Shown here in pieces: positions 14,033 to 21,678 of a stretch of 22,290 bases of DNA. Origin of the DNA: a virus. The stretch is from the IMG/VR virus record IMGVR_UViG_3300027976_000242, positions 1-22,290 of that record; one strand, written 5' to 3'. Position 1 is the stretch's first letter, and each line of letters starts with the position of its first letter. The translations under genes and the position numbers were made by a program. The notes beneath the pieces are model-generated. The model did no database searches and was not told the DNA's origin. It saw only the letters and a program-made list of their open reading frames with translations.

Positions 14033-17000
14033 GTGCCACCACCCTCGGATAAGCAGCCCGCGCAGTCGCCTCCGTCCTCTCCCGCGACTGCCGCTGCCGT
14101 AACCGCAGGCGGGCAGGCAGCGCTAGGGGCTGGCACTGTGGCCATCCCTGCAGCGGGAGCGGCTGGGGCTGTTGTCATTGCGGCCCCAGCCGCTGGACTT
14201 GTAGCGAAGGTCGTTGGAAGCGTTATTGCTGGGTTAGCGAAGTGGGCGCTTCTTCGTCAAGCTGGGGATGCTTGGTTATCCTCAACGCTTCGGAAGCAAT
14301 ACCCTGATCGGCCTGACCACGAAATTGAGCAGGCCGCACTGCAGGAAGTAGCGTTTGAGAAGGAGTTTCTGCGTCGTATGCGGAAGCGTTTGGAACGTGA
14401 TCTTCCCGAAGCGTTCGCGGAACCTAACCCGCAAACGCGAGAAAAGCGCGTGCAAGCAATTCTTCGTCGTGAACAGCATTACATTCGTTTGCGAGAGGAA
14501 GCAAAACTTAACAGGGCAGTGAACACGGTAGAGCGTTCCATTCTTCGTGAGTATTCCCCCGATGGTGCGTACTGGTGGCTTAGTCCTGACGTTAAGGAAC
14601 ACACCCCGGACTGCGTTGCGTTCGCTGGACGATTCTGGCCTTGGGAGGTTCTAAACCTGGTGCATCCCCCTGTTCATCATGGCTGCGCGTGCCGCCTGTT
14701 CGGAAAGGACGAGGCCATTAGTGCTGGCTGGTTAACGCGGGACAACATTCCGTTGGTTAATGACGCGGTCGTTAACGCCAACGAAATCATTAAGCAGTAC
14801 GGGCTTCTTCAAGAAGCGAACGTTAGTAACGCGGAGCTAGAGCTTTATTTGCAGGAAGCAGTACGACATAATCTTCGTTGGCAAGCAGGGCTAGTAACGG
14901 GAGGGCAGTTTCGTCCGTTGCGTGGCGGCGTTCCGGGTTTGCGTTCCGCTGCGCGTCGTGCTTTGAATGCGTTCCTATCTGATTCAAGTGCTGTGCGTCC
15001 GCTTGCTGGAAGGTTCGTGAAGATTGATGAACGTTCCGAGTGGGTTCCGCAGCGCGGCGAGAAAGTCTTTCCTAGCGTTGACGGTGACCTCGTTAGTCCG
15101 CAGGGAGGCACGAACCTGTACCGCGACGGGGAACTGGTGTCCACTCCGCGTTCCCCGAAGGTGTCTCCGCCACAAACCGTTGTGCTGGAACAAACCATTG
15201 ATGACGTTCGTAGGGAACTGCGTCGCGCTCCTCTAGCCTCTGCCGCAGCGTCAGTACGCAAACTTGACTCGTCTCGCTCACCTATTCGTGACGGCGCGGG
15301 CCCTGAAGCGTTCTTTGCCTTGGAGGACGCTGGGTTCGTTCCAACCATGTCAGCACCAAGCGTTCTGGGCGGCACGGAACATTACTGGAAGCACATTCCA
15401 ACGGGTTCCACCCTGAAGTTCAACACTGATGACCGCATGCGCGTTCACGACGTGCGTTGGGAAGCAGGCGAACGCACTTCCGTTGCCGCTAACTCTCTTT
15501 CGAATGTTCCACCAGTTACTTTTGATGAGTTCGCGGAGTCAAATGTTGTGTGGGCGCACCAAATTGGGGACACATATAATGATGGTGCCGAAATCAGTAG
15601 TTTCGATGAGGACTTCGCGTTCGCTGATACTGCTGGCATGCGTGATTGGGACGGTGTTGTTCACATCGGGCCGGATGCTCGCAGCGCAGTTGAAACTGCT
15701 GCGCAAGCTCGAGCCGAAGGTGTTCCGCTCACGAACTATCAAAAAGAACAGGTTTATCGCGCTTACCAGTGCAGTGTTCACGAGCTAGTTCATTGCAGCA
15801 GCCTTCCGTCTTACGCTGAGTGGCCAGATAGTAAGAACCCTACGATGGAACAGAACGCGGTTCTAAACCTTGAGGAAGCACTCACGGAAGAAATCGCGCA
15901 TGTTCTTGCCGCTGACCGTCTTAGCATGGAAGGGCAAACCGATATTCTCGCGTTCATTCGTGACAATCCGCAGGCCGCTACCGCTCAGGGCGTTTATCAG
16001 GAGCATCGTACGCGACTCGGCAACATTTTGGACGAAGCCCAAGTGCCTCCTGAGCAACGTGAAGGCTTCCTACTTTTCTTGAAGTTCAAGAACCGTTCTG
16101 CTGATGATCGCTTCGGCATACTTGGTGACGCTTTGCAACGTTCGGGTGCGGCTGAAACACTTGTGGCGGGACGCGCTCTCGCTATTGAAATGATGACCGC
16201 TGATGAACATAAACCCAGCCCTGATAGCTGGCAGGCAATTCTTAGCCCGAACTATGGGAGCAGCACTGCAGGTCGGTACGCTGACCTGAACGGCACGCCC
16301 ATTCGTCCCGGAGACACAGTTTCCATTGACGAACCAGACTTTCCTACTGGTGTTGTGGTGCGTGTCGGAATGAGTGATTACGCGAACGAACCAACGGTGC
16401 TGCTGCAAATGCCTGACGGTTCGTTCCGGTACCCAACAATTAGTCAAGTTGAAGTGGACACTGAAGGCCCTGCACCACAAGGCGCTCGGCCTGGGATGAG
16501 CGTTACTTGGGTGAACCTTAACGGCACAGAAGGCAATGGCTGGGTTGACTCGGTGGATAACGGTAATGAGCGGGCCTGGCGGCTTGGGGTTCGTACAAAG
16601 GATGATGGGCATCTTGTTATCACAGCGAAGAATGTGGAACGAATTACCGTTGATCGGGCCCCGCCACAAACCCCAGGTTCAGCGCCTGCTGACCCTCTCG
16701 CCGCAAACCAGCCAACGCAACCAACTACTACTGCTTGGGGAGAGCCACGCTGGACAGAACCTCTTGCTGGTTACGCTGGCGTGCTGTACGCCGTGAATGA
16801 CACGGACAGCGGCATTCTTGTTCGTGAGGACGTGGCCGCTAAGAAACTAGACTCCGAAGCCCTTGCCACTGGCACAAAGATTGATGGCTGGTGGAACTTC
16901 CCTGAAACAAACGGCACGGGCTCAATGTCCGTTGCTGAAGTCGCGCTTGGTATAGCTTCCCCTGAAGTAGCTGCACTGGCCGACCAGCACTTTGATTACT

Positions 17001-19648
17001 TCGGACCGGACGCGGGCGGACCCATAATAGCCCGCATCGAAGCATTCGTGCGCAACGGCACCTCACTAGAGAACTCTGAAGCGCTCAGAAACATTAGGCA
17101 GGTCATTGACACAGAATCAGACATTATTGCTGACGTGCTAGTTGAGCGCGACCCTTCTCGGACAGGCTACCGCGCTGGCTGGATAGTTGGCGGCACCGTT
17201 AAGGCAAGCACTCCCGAAGAAGTAGCGCAAGCCATTCATGCGCAACGTTCCGTTGGCAACTTTTATGACGGGAAGAAGGCTCCGCAGTCACCAGGGGCGG
17301 GTGACACGCAACGTCAGGTTTCGGGGTTTGAGGGCCGCGGGGGCGTTCCTCGCTTCAGTCCCGTTGAGTCGGGGGCTTTGGTGCCTGAAGCGCCTGGCTT
17401 TGGTGTTGGTGACGGGGCAACGATGTCTTGGGGCGTTGGGGACCGTGAGTTTAGTGTTGTTGGTTCGGAGGTTCGGGATGGCGTAACGTGGGTTTTGGTG
17501 GCGAACAGTGCGGATTCTGGCTTGGAGTGGCGGGTTTCGTCGGGGCCAGGGCCGGATCTTGATTCTGCGCGGTTGCGTGCGTTGGTGAAGGAAACAGTTG
17601 GTTCCCCTGGTTTGGACGCGTTTTCGTCTGCTGAACTGGCGTTAGAAGGGGCGGCTGGGGAGCCCGGTGTTCTGGATAGGTTGCGGGATGGTGACGGCCC
17701 GGTGGAAGAGGCGTTGCGTTCGGCGTTTAACGCGTTGGGTGTTGACCCGTACGACGTTGATTTGGGGGCGTTGGACCTGCATTCTGATGTTCATGAGGCT
17801 GCGCCGCAGTCACGTTTGAAGATTGCTGGCGCGAACGTGTCTCCGTGCTCGCATTTGCGGGACGTTGATTTCGCGGTTCATGTGTTGTTGCCGGAGATGT
17901 TGCGGGAGAAGTTCCCTGTGTTGGCGGAGAAGTTGCGGCGAACGAGTCCGCGTTGGGGTTGGCGGTCGGGGAACATGCCGGTTTCACCGGCACCACAGTC
18001 ACCGGGGGCGACCGTCGGTAAGTCTGCGCCACAATCGCCGGGTACTACCCCTGGGTCATCGGTGGTCCCGAACTATGATGCTACGCCTTTGACGCTTGGT
18101 AGTGCGGCGGGCGGTAGTAACGGGGCGCGGTGGGCATTTGATGACACGGGCCGCAGGTGGCTAATTAAGGCGTATAGAGGGGACCAGGACAGAGTGGCGA
18201 CGGAACTGCTCGCTAACCGCGTTTATGCGGCCCTGGGGGTGCCTGTGGCTGATGCGGGTACGCGACGAATGACTTTGGAGCCAAGGGTGGGTGCTCAACC
18301 TGACCTACCTGACCAGTTGTCACCGAAGCCTTATAACCAACCACCGGAGTTGGAGTTAGCTTTCGCGGGCCCTGATTCCGCTGGGAAGCAAACAGTCACG
18401 GCGTTGGCGTACCCAACGGTAGAAGGAGACACGCAACGGATTCTAAAACCTAGCGTTGAGCTAGGCAAAGGGTTCATGGCCGATGCTTTGGTAGCGAACT
18501 GGGACTTTGTGGGCTTAACTGACGATAATGTGCTTTGGACCCCGGAAGGTCAGCCGGTCAGGATAGACCAGGGCAGCACGTTTGAACGGCGCGCCATGGG
18601 AACCCCGAAACCGTTCGGGCCTGTCCCATCGGAGGTTTGGACAATGATGGGTCCGAGAGGTCAAGCGTTCGGGAAGGTTCGCGTTACCGAGCCCGAAATG
18701 CGCGCACAGGCCGCTGATATTGCGGAGAAGCTCACCCCTGGGACTATAGATAACTTGATGGATGGCGTACCGTTCCGTGACGTTGCGATGCGTGAACGCG
18801 TTCGTGAGAACCTAAAGGCCCGCGTTGAGTGGATGAGTGCGTTCGCTGCCGGGGAAGAAGGGCTCCCGGAGCCCCTAGTGGGCGATGAGGCGCGGGATGC
18901 TTTGGACGCGAACCAGAACTTTGAGGTGTTTCCCATGGAAGACATTGATGTGCGTTGGTTTGCAGCGAACCGTCCCGAAGTTACGGCACATTTGCGTTCT
19001 GGGGCCGCGAAGAAACAAGCGTCCCGGCTCGTTCAGTCAGCGATTCGTTCGCTTGACGCGCTAATCATGGCCGCCGAACCTTTGGATGACGATTTAGTTG
19101 TGTTCGCTGGCTTGTCTGGCGTTACTGACCCGGCAGGGCTCCTGGATCGTACGTTTGGAGACAAAGCGTTCGGCATTATGACGCTCAGCGAGGAAGCGGC
19201 CCGTAAGTTCAGGGTTGTTTCGCGGGTTACTGTTCCAGCGGGCTCCCGTGCTGTTCGCCTGGCTGGCCTGGACGGCCTGGGTGACTTGCCGGACAAGGAT
19301 CTTGTGGTTCTGTCGCGGCGAGCTAAGTACCGGGCGGTTGGTATCACAGAAGTTGATGGCAAGCCTTATGTTGATGTGGTTGCGCTCCCAACATGGAAGC
19401 AAGCACCGCAAACAACTGGTTTTGCTGGCCCGGAAGTTGGGTCGCGAGCATGGCTAGATTCCGTTCGGGGAACCCCAGCGCTTGTTGATGACACCGTGCT
19501 TAATATGGAAGGGGTTTTGGACATGCTTATGCCCCCCGTCCCGGCAGATAACGTGTTTGAAGGCTGGGATGCTGTGCCGGAAGGCTGGAATGTGCTTGCA
19601 GACTTGAAAAGAGAAGCTGCAGCTGCCGAAGCTGACCTTGCTGTCTGA
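14033..19648 (+). CDS. Giant modular MuF head protein with zincin-like, SH3-like, kinase-fold and degenerate ADP-ribosyltransferase domains
   Basis: The product is 1871 residues. A Pro-rich start precedes an Ala/Gly-rich hydrophobic stretch (20-73). A MuF-type region (about 80-225) has TPDCVAFAGRFW and the Cys/His-rich HPPVHHGCACRLF. HELVH (583-587) with EEALTEEIAH (614-623) fits a HExxH zincin. SH3-like segments lie at ~753-812 and ~818-875. From ~1338 a HipA/PI4K-like kinase fold has WLIKAY (Lys1379) and NWDFVGLTDDNVLW...RIDQGST (Asp1491, Asn1499, Asp1512). Residues ~1640-1790 resemble an ADP-ribosyltransferase whose motif residues are altered. Known MuF proteins sit in the head near the portal, and some carry C-terminal enzyme or toxin domains. 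Placement right after the portal fits. MuF and kinase calls are fairly firm; substrates are unknown. Confidence 0.82.
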   Translation: MPPPSDKQPAQSPPSSPATAAAVTAGGQAALGAGTVAIPAAGAAGAVVIAAPAAGLVAKVVGSVIAGLAKWALLRQAGDAWLSSTLRKQYPDRPDHEIEQAALQEVAFEKEFLRRMRKRLERDLPEAFAEPNPQTREKRVQAILRREQHYIRLREEAKLNRAVNTVERSILREYSPDGAYWWLSPDVKEHTPDCVAFAGRFWPWEVLNLVHPPVHHGCACRLFGKDEAISAGWLTRDNIPLVNDAVVNANEIIKQYGLLQEANVSNAELELYLQEAVRHNLRWQAGLVTGGQFRPLRGGVPGLRSAARRALNAFLSDSSAVRPLAGRFVKIDERSEWVPQRGEKVFPSVDGDLVSPQGGTNLYRDGELVSTPRSPKVSPPQTVVLEQTIDDVRRELRRAPLASAAASVRKLDSSRSPIRDGAGPEAFFALEDAGFVPTMSAPSVLGGTEHYWKHIPTGSTLKFNTDDRMRVHDVRWEAGERTSVAANSLSNVPPVTFDEFAESNVVWAHQIGDTYNDGAEISSFDEDFAFADTAGMRDWDGVVHIGPDARSAVETAAQARAEGVPLTNYQKEQVYRAYQCSVHELVHCSSLPSYAEWPDSKNPTMEQNAVLNLEEALTEEIAHVLAADRLSMEGQTDILAFIRDNPQAATAQGVYQEHRTRLGNILDEAQVPPEQREGFLLFLKFKNRSADDRFGILGDALQRSGAAETLVAGRALAIEMMTADEHKPSPDSWQAILSPNYGSSTAGRYADLNGTPIRPGDTVSIDEPDFPTGVVVRVGMSDYANEPTVLLQMPDGSFRYPTISQVEVDTEGPAPQGARPGMSVTWVNLNGTEGNGWVDSVDNGNERAWRLGVRTKDDGHLVITAKNVERITVDRAPPQTPGSAPADPLAANQPTQPTTTAWGEPRWTEPLAGYAGVLYAVNDTDSGILVREDVAAKKLDSEALATGTKIDGWWNFPETNGTGSMSVAEVALGIASPEVAALADQHFDYFGPDAGGPIIARIEAFVRNGTSLENSEALRNIRQVIDTESDIIADVLVERDPSRTGYRAGWIVGGTVKASTPEEVAQAIHAQRSVGNFYDGKKAPQSPGAGDTQRQVSGFEGRGGVPRFSPVESGALVPEAPGFGVGDGATMSWGVGDREFSVVGSEVRDGVTWVLVANSADSGLEWRVSSGPGPDLDSARLRALVKETVGSPGLDAFSSAELALEGAAGEPGVLDRLRDGDGPVEEALRSAFNALGVDPYDVDLGALDLHSDVHEAAPQSRLKIAGANVSPCSHLRDVDFAVHVLLPEMLREKFPVLAEKLRRTSPRWGWRSGNMPVSPAPQSPGATVGKSAPQSPGTTPGSSVVPNYDATPLTLGSAAGGSNGARWAFDDTGRRWLIKAYRGDQDRVATELLANRVYAALGVPVADAGTRRMTLEPRVGAQPDLPDQLSPKPYNQPPELELAFAGPDSAGKQTVTALAYPTVEGDTQRILKPSVELGKGFMADALVANWDFVGLTDDNVLWTPEGQPVRIDQGSTFERRAMGTPKPFGPVPSEVWTMMGPRGQAFGKVRVTEPEMRAQAADIAEKLTPGTIDNLMDGVPFRDVAMRERVRENLKARVEWMSAFAAGEEGLPEPLVGDEARDALDANQNFEVFPMEDIDVRWFAANRPEVTAHLRSGAAKKQASRLVQSAIRSLDALIMAAEPLDDDLVVFAGLSGVTDPAGLLDRTFGDKAFGIMTLSEEAARKFRVVSRVTVPAGSRAVRLAGLDGLGDLPDKDLVVLSRRAKYRAVGITEVDGKPYVDVVALPTWKQAPQTTGFAGPEVGSRAWLDSVRGTPALVDDTVLNMEGVLDMLMPPVPADNVFEGWDAVPEGWNVLADLKREAAAAEADLAV
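17279..18043 (+). repeat. Repeated APQSPG linker-coding sequences flanking a G/T-rich segment
   Basis: Near-identical codon runs for A-P-Q-S-P-G occur at 17279-17296 (residues 1083-1088), 17990-18007 (1320-1325) and 18026-18043 (1332-1337). The first two share CAGTCACC plus GGGGCG. They bracket a stretch with noticeably G- and T-rich codons. Related [A/P]PQ[S/T/G] linkers occur at residues 379-382, 814-817, 877-880, 1257-1260 and 1791-1794. Confidence 0.7.
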
Positions 19649-19694
19649 TACAAGTTGTTCTACGTCTGCTCGGCGTCTCTGCCCGCAAAGTAAG

Positions 19695-19707
19695 GTTAGC
19701 GCCTAAC
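19695..19707. terminator. Weak inverted repeat in the convergent gap after the giant gene
   Basis: GTTAG-CGC-CTAAC forms a five-base stem with a three-base loop in the 118-base gap between two convergent stops (19648 and 19767). A shared terminator is expected here. The stem is short and lacks a T-run, so it is a weak candidate. Confidence 0.25.
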
Positions 19708-19766
19708 GTTCAGTAAGAGCTGCCTAGCCTGAACTTTAGCGACACGAGCTGTGGACACGGACGGAC

Positions 19767-19967
19767 CTAACGCGTATCGTTACGTGCAGCGTCACGCGCC
19801 TTCTTCTCCAAATACTTCTTCCGGTTCGCAGCGTACTTAGCTGCCCCCGCTTGCGCCGCGAGCTTCTGATCGAACTCAACTTTCACGGGCGCAACGAACT
19901 TAGGTTTGGCCACGTAGTTAGCGTACCGCACTTGTCCGTCCGATGGTACGTCGTACACTCCTAGCAT
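19767..19967 (-). CDS. Small basic hypothetical protein on the minus strand (66 aa)
   Basis: From ATG at 19967 the product reads MLGVYDVPSDGQVRYANYV and then a Lys/Ala-rich helical tail, GAAKYAANRKKYLEKKARDA. An upstream in-frame GTG at 20027 would add 20 residues that do not look part of the domain, and it would overlap the start of the divergent HTH-phosphoesterase gene. No good ribosome site is seen at either start. The basic helical C-terminus suggests nucleic-acid binding, which is inference only. It is the only plausible gene in the 360-base stretch 19649-20007. Confidence 0.5.
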   Translation of the reverse strand: MLGVYDVPSDGQVRYANYVAKPKFVAPVKVEFDQKLAAQAGAAKYAANRKKYLEKKARDAARNDTR

Positions 19968-20007
19968 CGTTCGAGCGGAACCCTTAACGCGGGAAGAGCT
20001 AGTAGCG

Positions 20008-21210
20008 TTGGTGAAGAAGCACGGCACCTTTCAAAACGTCGCGGACGCTTTGGGAGTTCCTAGCTCAACGATTCGCGCACGCGCCACAAGGCTTGGCGTG
20101 AAGCGCCCACCGCAAGTTGAGAACCGAAGGATGAGGGTTGGCACAACGATTAGTGGCGATGATGTCACCTTGGTAACTGAGCCTGCTGAACAACTCGGTG
20201 ACATCATTGAGATGATTCGGGAGCGTGGCCTTGACCCTGACGAGTGGGAAGTCAAGAACGCGGTGCTGAACTGCTGGGATAGTAACGCGGGCGACGGGGA
20301 AATCATTGAGCTACGACAGTTGAAGATTCATCTTGTCCGTCTCGTTCCTGTTGAGTTCATTGTTCCTGTCACGGACGTGAAGCCTAGAACACCACGTAAG
20401 CCTGTGAAGAACAAGGCGCACACAATCATCCTGCTGCCGGATCAGCACGCTCCGTATGAAGACAAGGCAGCGCATCAGGCTGTGCTGGCGATGCTCGCGC
20501 ACGTGCAGCCCGATGAGGTTGGGCTGCTTGGCGACGTTATTGATTTGCCAACGGTCAGTAAGCACCGTGACAATCCGGCGTGGTCGGCCAGCGTATCGGA
20601 ATGCATTCAAGGCGGCTTCGAACTACTCAGGGATTACACGGAAGCAGCCAGTGGTTCACGGTTCTGGATGTTGAAAGGAAATCATTGCTTCCGCCTAGAA
20701 ACTGAGTTGCTGCTTCGCGCCGAACGAATGTACGGTGTTGCACCAGCCTCACTTGATGGAGAGAAGCAGGATCACGCTTTGAGCTTGAAACGATTGCTGC
20801 ACCTTGATCGTCTGGACATTGAGTTGATTGAGCCACCAAGGGAAGGCGATGGTTACGAGCACGCTATCCACCAAATCACGGATCGGTTCGAAGCTCGGCA
20901 TGGCTGGATCACTGGGCAGAACAGTGCGCAGAAAAGCTTGGACCGCGTTGGCCGGTCACTGGTTGTTGGGCACACGCACCGGCAGGTGTTGACGCGACGC
21001 ACAATCTATGATGGGTTGGGGTACCGTACAATTCAGGCAGCTGAGTGCGGAACCCTAATGAGCATTGACGGCGGTGGCGGTTACGCAGTGAACCCTGACT
21101 GGCAAGCTGGGTGCGCTGTCGCTCAGATAGGTAGTGACCAGGCGGAGACCATAGATTTTGCTAGCTGGGATGATGGCGTATTGCGTTGGCGCGGCGAGAG
21201 ATATAAGTAA
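20008..21210 (+). CDS. Metallophosphoesterase with N-terminal helix-turn-helix
   Basis: Residues 1-35 (KKHGTFQNVADALGVPSSTIRARATRLGV) form a helix-turn-helix. After a ~100-residue linker region the calcineurin-like phosphoesterase motifs appear in order: LLPDQHAPYED (142-152, Asp145 and His147), GLLGDVIDL (172-180), KGNHC (223-227) and VVGHTHRQ (319-326). These are the standard bimetal ligands, so the domain looks catalytically intact. It may act on nucleic acid or a nucleotide. The frame stays open upstream, with LTREELVAL fitting the first helix, but no standard start codon exists there. TTG 20008 with GGGAAGAG upstream, or GTG 20011, is therefore the likely start. Confidence 0.85.
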   Translation: MVKKHGTFQNVADALGVPSSTIRARATRLGVKRPPQVENRRMRVGTTISGDDVTLVTEPAEQLGDIIEMIRERGLDPDEWEVKNAVLNCWDSNAGDGEIIELRQLKIHLVRLVPVEFIVPVTDVKPRTPRKPVKNKAHTIILLPDQHAPYEDKAAHQAVLAMLAHVQPDEVGLLGDVIDLPTVSKHRDNPAWSASVSECIQGGFELLRDYTEAASGSRFWMLKGNHCFRLETELLLRAERMYGVAPASLDGEKQDHALSLKRLLHLDRLDIELIEPPREGDGYEHAIHQITDRFEARHGWITGQNSAQKSLDRVGRSLVVGHTHRQVLTRRTIYDGLGYRTIQAAECGTLMSIDGGGGYAVNPDWQAGCAVAQIGSDQAETIDFASWDDGVLRWRGERYK

Positions 21211-21263
21211 CGTTTCTGGACGACCTTGGCCGTTTCTGTCCGAACCGGTGCTATGTTATCCCT
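21211..21263 (+). promoter_or_regulatory. Promoter with repeated operator-like boxes and leaderless start for the Xre regulator
   Basis: CGTTTCTGGACG (21211-21222) and CGTTTCTGTCCG (21231-21242) are direct repeats exactly 20 bases apart, two helical turns. An extended -10, TGC-TATGTT (hexamer 21252-21257), begins 12 bases before the GTG at 21264. The boxes cover the expected -35 region, so binding would repress the gene. Confidence 0.55.
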
Positions 21264-21485
21264 GTGAAATCTGCTCAGTCAACGAACACCTTTCTGCTGG
21301 GTCGCCGTCTGGACGCTGGCCTTAACCAAACACAGCTAGCGCACCTTATTGGCGTTGGCCGCAAGGTGTACGCTCGAGCCGAAGCTGGTGGTGAGCCGCA
21401 GGCCCGTCACGCAGCGCGCTTCAGCGCCTACTACGGTGTTAGCTCACTCGTCTTGTTCCATCCAGAACTGGTGAACCATGATTGA
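21264..21485 (+). CDS. Xre/Cro-type HTH regulator
   Basis: The 73-residue product contains FLLGRRLDAGLNQTQLAHLIGVGRKVYARAEAG, the five-helix Xre DNA-binding fold with the Q-T-Q-L...G-V recognition pattern. It is followed by QARHAARFSAYYGVSSLVL, the usual end of the domain. There is no separate effector domain, so it resembles Cro or a minimal repressor. The GTG start has no ribosome site and appears leaderless. Direct repeats over its promoter suggest autoregulation. It overlaps the next gene by eight bases and heads an operon of small overlapping genes. Confidence 0.8.
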   Translation: MKSAQSTNTFLLGRRLDAGLNQTQLAHLIGVGRKVYARAEAGGEPQARHAARFSAYYGVSSLVLFHPELVNHD

Positions 21486-21678
21486 GCGCATAATTGGCTT
21501 GACTTTCAAGGACACGGATGATAAGGATGAAGAAGAGTCCATGGAAGCTGTGTCCGCAATCCTTGACGTTGACACAGACCGCTTAACGGTCGTTGGCAGC
21601 GAAAGCATCTCCCTTATTTTCGAGGCCGCTGAACTTCGCGCCCTTCTTAACGCAACGGAAGAAAAGGAGGAGGCATGA
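21478..21678 (+). CDS. Small acidic hypothetical protein (66 aa)
   Basis: The product starts MIERIIGLTFKDTDDKDEEESMEAVSAILDVD and ends with an acidic helical tail (LRALLNATEEKEEA). It is strongly acidic, as is common for small phage inhibitors or DNA mimics, but no family is recognised. The start lies inside the preceding gene, and the stop overlaps the next ATG as ATGA. AAAAGGAGGAGGC near its end provides the ribosome site for the following gene. Confidence 0.65.
   Translation: MIERIIGLTFKDTDDKDEEESMEAVSAILDVDTDRLTVVGSESISLIFEAAELRALLNATEEKEEA

Noticed and set aside
14845-15375. Minus-strand ORF of 176 codons inside the giant gene
   Set aside because: Rich in Ser, Arg and Pro, typical of the complement of the coding strand; the plus-strand frame is continuous over 5.6 kb.
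16070-16669. Minus-strand ORF of 199 codons inside the giant gene
   Set aside because: No recognisable motif and no ribosome site; it lies over the zincin and SH3-like regions, which are well formed in the plus frame.
19649-19766. Possible attachment site or tRNA-like sequence in the gap
   Set aside because: No cloverleaf or T-loop pattern found and no integrase in the window; only a weak inverted repeat is present.
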